DNA of 46,045 nt from NCBI GenBank assembly GCA_025963465.1, contig JAOQAP010000192.1:1-46045 (forward strand), given 5' to 3'. Below, piece after piece: positions 17,297 to 24,317 of this stretch (positions are counted from its first letter, which is position 1; each line of letters opens with the position of its first letter). The DNA comes from Flavipsychrobacter sp. (GTDB taxonomy: Bacteria > Bacteroidota > Bacteroidia > Chitinophagales > Chitinophagaceae). The position numbers and the translations under genes were made by a program. The notes under the pieces were generated by a model. The model saw only the letters and a list, made by a program, of their open reading frames with translations. It made no database searches and was not told the DNA's origin.

Positions 17297-18364
17297 TTAA
17301 TCCACCCAGTCACACAGGAAAACATTGGTATCATGCCCGCCGCCATTATTGCGGTTAGAGCTGAAGATGAACTTCTTGCCATCTGGTGAGAACATAGGAA
17401 AAGCGTCAAAGCCGCCATCATGAGATATGCGTTCCATACCCGTTCCATCCGCATTGATAAGATACATATTGAACGGGAACCCGCGCTCATATTCATGGTT
17501 CGATGCGAATACGATCTTCTTGCCATCAGGTGTGAATGCCGGTGCCCAGTTGGCCTTGCCAAGGTGGGTTACTTGGTGCACATCTGTTCCATCTGCATTA
17601 GCGGTAAATACTTCCATCTTTGTAGGCATTACCAGTCCCTGTGCCAGCAGGTCTTTATATTCCTTCACCTCTTCCGGTGTGCCTGGGCGCGATGCGCGCC
17701 ATACTATCTTCTTGCCATCAGGCGAGAAGCATGCGCCACCATCATAGCCTGTGGTGTGGGTCACCTGCTTTACATGAGTGCCATCCAGGTTCATGGTATA
17801 CAGGTCTATGTCGCCATTGCGCATGCTGGTAAATATGATCCTGTCTCCCTTCGGCGATATGGTCGCTTCCGCATCATAGCCTTTGGTTTTGGTCAGTTGC
17901 TTGGTGATGTTACCTTTCAGGTCGGCTACAAAAATGTCGTAGCTGTCGTAGATAGGCCATACATACTTTTTGATCTTGCTCCTGTCCGGCGTGGCAGGGC
18001 AGGTATCTGCCGCCAGGTGTGTGCTTGCATACAGCAGGTGCTGCTTATCAGGCATCAGGTAGGCGCAGGTAGTGCGGCCCTTGCCTGTGCTCACCAGGTT
18101 GTATTTGAACGTACCATTATTATCGGCAGTGGTCACATCACCATAATATATCTGGTCGCAGTTAACGCCCTCCTTAGGGTTAGTGCGCTGGAAGGTCACA
18201 TGCTCATTATCAAAGCCGAAGTAGGCCTCTGCATTATCGCCGCCTGTGGTCAGCTGGCGCATGTTCTTAAAGTGCTTTTCGTCGGGGTAGGCAAGGCTCT
18301 TTTTGTCCTGTGCTGTTGCGCTGAGGCTGGCTAATAGTACTACTGCGGGCAATATCTTATACAT
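17297..18364 (-). CDS. TolB-like PD40 beta-propeller protein, exported
   Basis: A 355-aa secreted protein. ATG 18364 gives a clean signal peptide (MYKILPAVVLLASLSATAQ); the longer TTG reading to 18388 runs into a promoter box and is rejected. At least five WD40-like/PD40 repeats are seen with the [AT]xSPDGKKI[VIF] pattern: ATISPKGDRIIFTSMRNGDIDLYTMNLDG, ACFSPDGKKIVWRASRPG, APAFTPDGKKIVFASNHE, PMFSPDGKKFIFSSNRNNGG. These propellers bind peptides or proteins in the periplasm; there is no peptidase domain. No Tol-Pal genes are nearby, so it is not TolB itself. Confidence 0.85.
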   Translation of the reverse strand: MYKILPAVVLLASLSATAQDKKSLAYPDEKHFKNMRQLTTGGDNAEAYFGFDNEHVTFQRTNPKEGVNCDQIYYGDVTTADNNGTFKYNLVSTGKGRTTCAYLMPDKQHLLYASTHLAADTCPATPDRSKIKKYVWPIYDSYDIFVADLKGNITKQLTKTKGYDAEATISPKGDRIIFTSMRNGDIDLYTMNLDGTHVKQVTHTTGYDGGACFSPDGKKIVWRASRPGTPEEVKEYKDLLAQGLVMPTKMEVFTANADGTDVHQVTHLGKANWAPAFTPDGKKIVFASNHEYERGFPFNMYLINADGTGMERISHDGGFDAFPMFSPDGKKFIFSSNRNNGGGHDTNVFLCDWVD

Positions 18365-18385
18365 ATGAGATCGTAGGTGTGGCCG

Positions 18386-18393
18386 CAAAAGTA
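18386..18393 (-). promoter_or_regulatory. -7 promoter box of the TolB-like gene
   Basis: TACTTTTG on the minus strand, 21 bp upstream of ATG 18364; it matches TAnnTTTG. No -33 TTTG is evident. It supports the shorter start. Confidence 0.45.
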
Positions 18394-18468
18394 ATTCAAC
18401 CTCAATTCATTAATACTGATACTAAACGGTCAATTGTCAGTACAATGTAAAAACACCCATAAGTAAAA

Positions 18469-18492
18469 CGGGCAACCCCAAGGGGTTGCCCG
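18469..18492 (-). terminator. Intrinsic terminator of the small lipoprotein gene
   Basis: A perfect 11-bp stem (18469-18479 with 18482-18492) with a two-A loop. On the minus strand it is followed by TTTTACTT. It lies 69 bp after the 52-aa lipoprotein stop. Confidence 0.8.
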
Positions 18493-18561
18493 CAACTATC
18501 ATTCATCATTATTGATTCATTTACCACATTCCGCACATGATCAAATGGCCACATTTACAGA

Positions 18562-18720
18562 CTACCAGTCCCTGTGACTGTGCTGGTGCCATGGACGGTA
18601 GCGTTTCTTATGCACATAGTGCTCACGGTACTTGTAGCGCCTCCAGCGGCCCTCGCCACAACTGCTCACAAATGCCAGTAATACTATTAATGCAACTATT
18701 CTCAGTAGGCTATGTTTCAT
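18562..18720 (-). CDS. Small basic lipoprotein (52 aa)
   Basis: A short gene read from ATG 18718-18720. Residues 1-20 form a lipoprotein signal with lipobox FVSSC (Cys21). The 31 residues after the Cys are strongly basic and aromatic (CGEGRWRRYKYREHYVHKKR, then YRPWHQHSHRDW), with about 7 Arg, 5 His, 4 Tyr and 3 Trp. A terminator follows. The combination of signal peptide, lipobox and terminator supports a real gene. No family is recognised; by composition it may bind polyanions such as LPS or nucleic acid at the outer membrane, which is only inference. Confidence 0.65.
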   Translation of the reverse strand: MKHSLLRIVALIVLLAFVSSCGEGRWRRYKYREHYVHKKRYRPWHQHSHRDW

Positions 18721-18791
18721 AAATAACTAAGTTCTGTAAGTAGACCTGTTGTCAAAATTTTAGCTAATATCGGTATTTTTTTCTCTTTTTC

Positions 18792-20048
18792 TTAATTCAT
18801 AAGGATTTCTTTGGAAGTTTTGCCTTCCCCGGCCTTCAGCCGCATCAGGTCTATGAATACCATACACCATACCACTATACACGGAAAGGTCTTTATTTTA
18901 TAGGGGTATATCAGGTGCTCCTTCACGTATGGCGGGAAAATATCGGTAGTGCTGAGGCAGGTGAACAGGAACACGAAGAAAAGCAGACCCGTCCGCCAGT
19001 TCGTCTTCGGCATGGCAAAGTACCATATGGCCACACCCGCCACCGCTATTATGTAGGTCGATGATTCTGCCTTGTGGTTGAAGATGATCACCCATATCAG
19101 CATAGAGGCCACTACCAGTAGCCGCCACAGCTCGTTCTTATACATATTCACCCTTGCCAGCGGCACCAGGAAGAGCACCAGCCCCACCACCGTCACCTCC
19201 GCCTTACCGTTCATGATGCCGAACCATGTGCTCAGCACCCCCGCTACCGACAGCCCCACAGCTGCCGTGGCATCAGCTATCATCAGGTCGGCCCAGTTGT
19301 GGTATTGCCATATAAGGGTGTGGAAAGGCGTCACGATCAGCGGCAGTGCGCCCAGCACTATCGTCCACAATATGGCCCAACCTATAAATTTCAGTTTGCC
19401 GGGGTAGAAGAGGAACAGGCAGAAGCCTATGGCCCCGTATACCTTTATATAAGTGGCCAGCACCAGCCACAGCGTGGCCCATATGGCCTTGCCGTTGTGC
19501 ATGCTGCCGTAGGCGGCTATCATCAGCCCGCACATCAGGCCGTTGCTCTGCGTGTTCTGCAGGCACGTCAGCATCTCAAAGCTGATGAACCACAGCAGCA
19601 GGCATTGCACCTTAGTGGTAAAGGGCAGCATACGTATGGCCAGGAACACCACCAGCGCATTCAGTATGTTCCATATGCACAGGCCTATTATATTAGGCAG
19701 CACCGCCATAGGGCCCATCAGCAGGGCAAAGGTGGGGCTGTACTTATAGTAGTCCCAGTGCCTGTCCGGGTACAGGCCGTAAAGGTTGCTGCCATCCAGC
19801 AGGTGATAAAAGGAGTATTTGAAGATGAGGTAGTTATTGTATTCCGTCAGCTGCTTGCCGTAGAACTGGTTCATCTTCTCCACATGGTTCATGATATCAT
19901 CCGGGTACGGATCCTTCGGGAACGTGAACTCATGCGACCCCAGCGAATACAGCTGCACAGCAGCAAATATTGCCGCTATCACATACACCATCATCACTAT
20001 GTGCGGCTGCAGTGCCAGTTCCCGTATTTTCAACCAAGTGTTCTTCAC
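18792..20048 (-). CDS. GT87 family (DUF2029) membrane glycosyltransferase
   Basis: An integral-membrane protein of about 418 aa with around ten hydrophobic segments. The early periplasmic loop (LGSHEFTFPKDPYPDDIMNHVEKMNQFYGKQLTEYNNY) and the YGLYPDRHWDYYKYSPTFALLMGPMAVLP segment match GT87/PimE-like polyprenyl-phosphate mannosyltransferases. It would move a sugar from a lipid-phosphate donor on the outer face of the inner membrane; donor and acceptor are unknown. The start is uncertain: a TTG at 20069 lies in the T tract of the thiolase terminator, so GTG 20048 is preferred; ATG 19994 is also possible. Confidence 0.8.
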   Translation of the reverse strand: MKNTWLKIRELALQPHIVMMVYVIAAIFAAVQLYSLGSHEFTFPKDPYPDDIMNHVEKMNQFYGKQLTEYNNYLIFKYSFYHLLDGSNLYGLYPDRHWDYYKYSPTFALLMGPMAVLPNIIGLCIWNILNALVVFLAIRMLPFTTKVQCLLLWFISFEMLTCLQNTQSNGLMCGLMIAAYGSMHNGKAIWATLWLVLATYIKVYGAIGFCLFLFYPGKLKFIGWAILWTIVLGALPLIVTPFHTLIWQYHNWADLMIADATAAVGLSVAGVLSTWFGIMNGKAEVTVVGLVLFLVPLARVNMYKNELWRLLVVASMLIWVIIFNHKAESSTYIIAVAGVAIWYFAMPKTNWRTGLLFFVFLFTCLSTTDIFPPYVKEHLIYPYKIKTFPCIVVWCMVFIDLMRLKAGEGKTSKEILMN

Positions 20049-20069
20049 CCCAACAAATATATAAAACAA

Positions 20070-20097
20070 AGAACACCAAGCCCAGACCTGGTGTTCT
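20070..20097 (-). terminator. Intrinsic terminator of the thiolase gene
   Basis: A 9-bp stem (20070-20078 with 20089-20097) and 10-nt loop, followed on the minus strand by TTTGTTTTATAT. It is 149 bp from the thiolase stop, with repeats between, and abuts the 5' end of the GT87 gene. Confidence 0.65.
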
Positions 20098-20131
20098 ATT
20101 AAAAGATCAAAAACTAAAATAATAATCGCAT

Positions 20132-20160
20132 CATTGCGAGGAATCGAAGCAATCTCACGA
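20132..20160. repeat. CATTGCGAGGAA-type interspersed repeat fragment
   Basis: CATTGCGAGGAATCGAAGCA followed by ATCTCACGA. This matches a sequence motif found scattered in intergenic regions of many bacteria (recalled, not searched). It has short inverted arms ATTGC...GCAAT. It lies next to family A copy 2. Confidence 0.5.
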
Positions 20161-20178
20161 AATGCGTGTAAGTAACCA

Positions 20179-20211
20179 CACTTCCCCTCTAGAGAGGGGT
20201 TAGGGGTGTGT
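20179..20211. repeat. GC-rich interspersed repeat, family A copy 2
   Basis: Thirty-three bases identical to 1041-1073, in the same orientation and, as there, just downstream of a minus-strand gene (35 bp from the thiolase stop). Confidence 0.8.
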
Positions 20212-20245
20212 TAACCCACATTCCAATCACATTAAATCACATTCC

Positions 20246-21424
20246 TCACATTAACTCAATTACCACCGCGCTTGCGCCGCCGCCGCCATTGCATATGCCT
20301 GCTGCGCCATACTTAGCGCCGTTCTGCTGCAGTACATTGATGAGCGTAGTAATGATACGCGCACCACTCGCACCCAGCGGGTGACCCAGCGCTACCGCAC
20401 CACCATTCACATTCACCTGCGCAGCAGTAAGACCCATTTTCTGGGCGTTCACTATACCTACCGAACTGAATGCTTCGTTCAGTTCAAAGAACTGTATATC
20501 TTCCATCCTCAGGCCCGCCTTGGCTACTGCCTTTGGCACTGCTATTGATGGTGAAGTTGTAAACCATTCCGGAGCCTGCTCAGCATCAGCATAGCCACGT
20601 ATTTTGGCTATTGGCTTTATGCCCAGTGCTTCCGCTTTTTCTTTGCTCATCAGCACCAGTGCCGCTGCGCCATCGTTCATGGTGCTGCTGTTGGCTGCCG
20701 TAGCTGTTCCTTCCTTGCTGAATGCAGGACGCAGGCCGGCTATCTTGTCAAACTTCACATTCCACGGATCTTCGTCCTTGCTTATTTTTATCGGGTCGCC
20801 CTTTTTCTGTGGCACCTCTATAGCTATTACCTCGTTGTCAAATTTGCCTGCATCCCATGCAGCCTGGCTGCGCTTGTAGCTTTCTATTGCAAATTCATCC
20901 TGCGCTTCACGTGTTATGTTGCACTCCTTAGCGCACAGGTCGCTTGCGTTGCCCATAGCATAGTTGTGGTATACATCTGTCAGACCGTCCTTAGCCAGGC
21001 CGTCTATCATTGTTACATCGCCATACTTGCTGCCCCAGCGCATGGTAGGACTGTAGAAAGGCACATTGCTCATGCTCTCCATACCGCCTGCTACCACCAC
21101 ATCATTATCACCCAGCATGATGCTCTGCGCACCCTGCATTACCGCCTTCATACCGCTTGCGCATACTTTGTTTATTGTAGTTGCAGGTACATTGTCCGGC
21201 AGGCCGGCAAACTTTGCCGCCTGGCGTGCAGGTGCCTGACCCAGGTTGGCCTGCAGCACACTACCCATTAGTACTTCATTTACCTCGCTTGCAGCCACAC
21301 CCGCTTTCTCAAGAGCGCCTTTTATGGCAAATGAGCCCAGCCTGGTAGCGCTAAAATCTTTCAGAGCACCGCCCCATGCGCCTATAGGAGTACGCACGGC
21401 AGATACGATATATACTTCTTTCAT
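20246..21424 (-). CDS. Acetyl-CoA C-acyltransferase (thiolase)
   Basis: A 392-aa thiolase of normal length. The nucleophile Cys88 lies in INKVCASGMKA, His348 in GHPLGASGAR and the acid/base Cys378 in GICNGGGGASA, completing the catalytic triad. It condenses two acetyl-CoA or cleaves 3-ketoacyl-CoA with CoA. The loop and the C-terminal AVVIELM resemble biosynthetic acetoacetyl-CoA thiolases (AtoB/PhaA-like), but with no fad, pha or hbd neighbours the pathway (fatty acid breakdown or acetoacetyl-CoA synthesis) stays open. It has its own promoter box and terminator. Confidence 0.93.
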   Translation of the reverse strand: MKEVYIVSAVRTPIGAWGGALKDFSATRLGSFAIKGALEKAGVAASEVNEVLMGSVLQANLGQAPARQAAKFAGLPDNVPATTINKVCASGMKAVMQGAQSIMLGDNDVVVAGGMESMSNVPFYSPTMRWGSKYGDVTMIDGLAKDGLTDVYHNYAMGNASDLCAKECNITREAQDEFAIESYKRSQAAWDAGKFDNEVIAIEVPQKKGDPIKISKDEDPWNVKFDKIAGLRPAFSKEGTATAANSSTMNDGAAALVLMSKEKAEALGIKPIAKIRGYADAEQAPEWFTTSPSIAVPKAVAKAGLRMEDIQFFELNEAFSSVGIVNAQKMGLTAAQVNVNGGAVALGHPLGASGARIITTLINVLQQNGAKYGAAGICNGGGGASAVVIELM

Positions 21425-21442
21425 AAATTATTTTTTGTGGCG

Positions 21443-21450
21443 CAAAGGTA
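21443..21450 (-). promoter_or_regulatory. -7 promoter box of the thiolase gene
   Basis: TACCTTTG on the minus strand, 18 bp upstream of the ATG; identical to the glycosyltransferase box at 12918. No clear -33 TTTG. Confidence 0.45.
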
Positions 21451-21520
21451 CGAATAAGAAAGGGTTCTTTAAAATCACAGTGATAAAATGAAATTCAATC
21501 AATAACATGTCATTAAGTAA

Positions 21521-21540
21521 ATACCGTTTTTAAACGGTAT
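21521..21540. other. Inverted repeat in the thiolase/TIR intergenic region
   Basis: Nine-base arms ATACCGTTT/AAACGGTAT around TT, followed on the plus strand by TTTTATATAAT. There is no plus-strand gene before it to terminate, and the minus strand has no T tract, so an operator or a boundary element of the AT-rich island is as likely as a terminator. Confidence 0.5.
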
Positions 21541-21633
21541 TTTATATAATAAAATCAGATTATTTTTATGTAGAGGGTGGAGCTATTTTAACGATAATCT
21601 CTGTTTTTTTTACTTTTTTAAAAATAACTGTCT

Positions 21634-23202
21634 ATGAATCATGGTGGATTAGGGTATCTGAATAAAAACGGAGAATTAGCTTTACATCCTGACTTGTTGG
21701 ATTTACTATGTTTTGGACATGGAAGTTCGTTGTATGGATTATATTACCCCAGGCCAAAGGACGACCCCAAGTATAAAAACATCAGTATAGATCATGATTT
21801 CATGTTAACACCAATTCCTCCCCAATATTGGAATAGGTGTGCTCGTTTAATAATTCACTTAAAGCAAGATGAACGTGGAGCGTTAAGGAAAGTTTCAGAA
21901 ATTCTTGAAAAAAATAGCGCTTCGATAATTCATTCGGAATCCACAAGATCAGGATACAAATTTGCAACATGGACTATTCATATTGCTTTTACTTGGTTAG
22001 GCGAAAATCTTACTTACAAGAAAAAAGGACAATATTATGAAGAATCTAAAGCGGCTCTTGATGATTTATCCGAAGCATTATATAATAAATGCCATCATTG
22101 TCTGTTTATTGATGAGGATTCAGAAGATTTAAATGAAAAAAATGCAATTAGATTTGAATTGAATGGAGAATTGGCTTATTTCTATAATAAGCTACATGGA
22201 GAGAATTTGCCTGAAAACGAAAAGATCAATTTTGAACCATTTGAAATGACTTTATCTCTTGATGGAGAACTTCCCCTATTGTCTGCCAATTCACGCGATA
22301 TACAGAAGATAACTAACGGCCTGGATTTTGGAAATAAAACTATTTTACCTGCAATAACATTTGCAGAGCTAGATAGCAAGGTATTGAATGTAAGAATGGG
22401 GGTCATTCCAGTAATTGATTCGCATAAATTTATTGAAATTGGTATCAAATATGAGAGGGTTGGAGAGAATAAAAAAGGGAATGACAGTGTCGGATTAATG
22501 AATGCACTGTTGGATAAACTTCCTTCTGAATATAATTTATGGAGAACGTATAACTTCACAAAGATCAACACAAACGTTTTAGAGGAGGGAGGGATTGTCT
22601 TGTTAATTGAAGATCAAGACAAATCTGATGTTAATGATCCAAAGGATAGAGCATTAAAAACATGTAAAAGATTAGAGTCTATTACAAGCCTTAACGGGAT
22701 GAAAGTTCATATTAAAGCAATGCCATCTACAGTAAATAAGACAAAAATTTTACATGCAATAAAAAATGCAAAACATAAATTGCCGAACAAAAAACACGTT
22801 TTTATAAGTTATAACAATGAAGATCAAAAATATGCAAAGGCGTTAGCCCATACATTGGAGAAAAACTATTTCAGTACATTTTGCTATTCAAATGACAATC
22901 AGACCGGGGAAGAGTTTTATCGGAAAGTAAAAGAAAATTTGAATAGCGCGTGGGAGGTGTGTGTTTTATGTTCTCTTGATTCAATGAAGAGTGAATGGGT
23001 TCGTTCTGAATGGTTAGCTGCGTGGTTTATGGGTAAAAACATTTCGCCTTTGTTTTTACCTGGTTTTAGAATAAGTGATTTACCAATAAAATTAATGGGG
23101 ATTGTTGGGCAATCATTTGAAGATATGGAAATATACATTTCGGATTTGAAACATAGAGCCGAGATTAACGATATAATTGAGTATAATAATTTTATTAAAT
23201 AA
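21634..23202 (+). CDS. TIR-domain protein with N-terminal ACT-like region
   Basis: A 522-aa soluble protein. Residues 387-505 form a TIR domain: HVFISYNNEDQKYAKALAHTLE (388-409) is the first strand and helix, and SEWVRSEW (453-460) matches the S-x-W-xxx-E motif in which the Glu, here Glu459, is the catalytic residue of NADase TIRs. Residues 68-120 (RLIIHLKQDERGALRKVSEI and on) look like an ACT domain, with a second ACT-like stretch at about 265-362 (FIEIGIKYERVG... GLMNALLDKLP... GIVLLIEDQ). Codons are AT-rich compared with both flanks, suggesting acquisition. The likely role is a ligand-sensing NAD-cleaving effector in defence. The TIR call is firm; the ACT call and function are inference. 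Confidence 0.8.
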   Translation: MNHGGLGYLNKNGELALHPDLLDLLCFGHGSSLYGLYYPRPKDDPKYKNISIDHDFMLTPIPPQYWNRCARLIIHLKQDERGALRKVSEILEKNSASIIHSESTRSGYKFATWTIHIAFTWLGENLTYKKKGQYYEESKAALDDLSEALYNKCHHCLFIDEDSEDLNEKNAIRFELNGELAYFYNKLHGENLPENEKINFEPFEMTLSLDGELPLLSANSRDIQKITNGLDFGNKTILPAITFAELDSKVLNVRMGVIPVIDSHKFIEIGIKYERVGENKKGNDSVGLMNALLDKLPSEYNLWRTYNFTKINTNVLEEGGIVLLIEDQDKSDVNDPKDRALKTCKRLESITSLNGMKVHIKAMPSTVNKTKILHAIKNAKHKLPNKKHVFISYNNEDQKYAKALAHTLEKNYFSTFCYSNDNQTGEEFYRKVKENLNSAWEVCVLCSLDSMKSEWVRSEWLAAWFMGKNISPLFLPGFRISDLPIKLMGIVGQSFEDMEIYISDLKHRAEINDIIEYNNFIK

Positions 23203-23321
23203 TAATTGGACCGCGTTGTTCTGGTGTTCATTGGCTATTGCATTTCTGAAAAAAATATAGTCGTTAGGTAGTTTCCAAGCTATCGAATGTGGCCACAGTC
23301 TACTCGAGAAATATCATACTA

Positions 23322-23329
23322 TAAATTTG
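23322..23329 (+). promoter_or_regulatory. -7 promoter box before the 160-aa membrane protein
   Basis: TAAATTTG, 4 bp upstream of ATG 23334. If used, the gene has its own near-leaderless transcript and need not be co-transcribed with the TIR gene 131 bp upstream. Confidence 0.4.
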
Positions 23330-23333
23330 TAAA

Positions 23334-23816
23334 ATGGAGAAGTTTTTTAAGAAGTATAAAATCCTATTAATTATTATTAATGTATGCTTTGGAATTGCTC
23401 TCTTGTGGTTATGGAGCATCAGAACACAAAAGGCCGAAAGGTATTGGGATAACATTTTGATAAACTTTATAGTAGGTGGCTTTTTGCTATTTGTTCCATT
23501 AACTATTGGGATATTTATTTGGGCGAAAATTGAAGAAGATGATTTTTACGATGACATTACACACCTATTGCATTTGCTGAAAAGAAATAGAATGAGTGAT
23601 AAGGTAAAAAAGGAAGTTGCACGTGATTTTGTAGAAGAGTTAGCGCGATCTTTTGGCGATGAAATACTCAGTGACCCAAAGTTTGATAGGTTGGCCAAAG
23701 CTAACAGTAGGGATAAGGATTTTGTTGAATGTGGTATTTGTGGCTTGCCGGCAAGGATTGTCGATGATAAGTGTGCAAAGTGTAAGTTGAAGTGTTTTGC
23801 GTGGAAAGATATTTAG
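23334..23816 (+). CDS. Two-TM membrane protein with C-terminal zinc-ribbon-like Cys cluster
   Basis: A 160-aa protein. There are two membrane helices (about 9-28 and 43-64) with a short RTQKAERYWDN loop, an acidic segment (EEDDFYDDITH), a helical cytoplasmic region (80-125), then CGIC (133-136) and CAKC (147-150) plus Cys154, a CxxC-x10-CxxC zinc-ribbon-like arrangement. Codons are AT-rich like those of the TIR gene. No family is recognised. Being the only other gene in the island, it may be a partner or membrane sensor of the TIR protein, but its separate promoter box leaves this open. Confidence 0.65.
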   Translation: MEKFFKKYKILLIIINVCFGIALLWLWSIRTQKAERYWDNILINFIVGGFLLFVPLTIGIFIWAKIEEDDFYDDITHLLHLLKRNRMSDKVKKEVARDFVEELARSFGDEILSDPKFDRLAKANSRDKDFVECGICGLPARIVDDKCAKCKLKCFAWKDI

Positions 23817-24114
23817 CATCGGCTCCCGCACTCGTTTGCAACGAGGATGTCACGGAACCGCGTCTGCTACGCCAGTAACTAAACACTAACCTTTCGTACT
23901 AAAAACTACCATAGAAATTTGTGGATATCTTTTCACAAAACCACATCTTTTGGTTCAATAGTTGTGCTATCATCCGGCATGCTCACCCGCGCAAGATGCC
24001 ACACACCTCCAGGGTGTAGGATGGTTGACAACTTCCGGCAAACGCAATAATCGAAAAAAAGCAGCAAAAAACCGGAAGAGATTCCGGCAATAAAGTGCCT
24101 GCGCGGCTGACTAG

Positions 24115-24189
24115 ATGTGAGCAACAATTTGCAGCAAAAACAACCTAACTTATTGATTGTCAAAACCAATGTGAGCAACAATTTTGCAA
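24115..24189. repeat. Pair of direct repeats, 54 bp apart
   Basis: ATGTGAGCAACAATTTGCA at 24115-24133 and ATGTGAGCAACAATTTTGCA at 24169-24188, differing by one T. They may be recombinase arm-type sites or duplication remnants. No copy was found at the left side of the island. Confidence 0.6.
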
Positions 24190-24242
24190 GAAAGGTGCGC
24201 GTCCGACTGCATAACTGAGGTATAATAAGTGAGGTAGATAGC

Positions 24243-24270
24243 ATCTCCCTTTAGGGTCGGGGTTAGGTGA
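24243..24270. repeat. GC-rich interspersed repeat, degenerate variant
   Basis: CTCCCTTTAGGGTCGGGGTT, related to the 14431 and 1041 copies: CCCT/AGGG arms, then a G4 run and TTAGG tail. Confidence 0.4.
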
Positions 24271-24317
24271 GTTATTTATGTGCACGGTTTTTCTATAGGT
24301 GATAGAAACTGATGTAA

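Larger units (their letters stand above)
23817..24317. other. Repeat-rich noncoding stretch at the right end of the AT-rich island
   Basis: About 500 bp without a supportable gene. It contains a REP-like palindrome (CTCGTT-TGC-AACGAG, 23831-23845), a small inverted repeat ACACC/GGGTGT (about 23999-24015), a CCGGAA...TTCCGG hairpin near 24071-24087, two direct repeats beginning ATGTGAGCAACAATTT (24115 and 24169) and a GC-rich repeat remnant at 24243-24270. It looks like accumulated remnants of mobile or repetitive DNA. Confidence 0.6.

Noticed and set aside
17420-18334. Long antisense frame opposite the TolB-like gene
   Set aside because: The minus-strand frame has a signal peptide and clear PD40 repeats; the antisense product shows no domain.
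19299-20102. Long antisense frame opposite the GT87 gene
   Set aside because: The product is a Gln/His-rich low-complexity sequence opposite a well-formed membrane protein.
21634-23816. Toxin-antitoxin pair of the TIR and 160-aa genes
   Set aside because: The genes are 131 bp apart, the second has a promoter box of its own and is a membrane protein; nothing in the sequence marks it as an antitoxin.
23933-24244. 103-codon minus-strand reading frame in the gap after the 160-aa protein gene
   Set aside because: Its sequence runs over the direct repeats and hairpins and has low-complexity Leu/Cys/Ser composition with no recognisable domain; the frame is best seen as chance.
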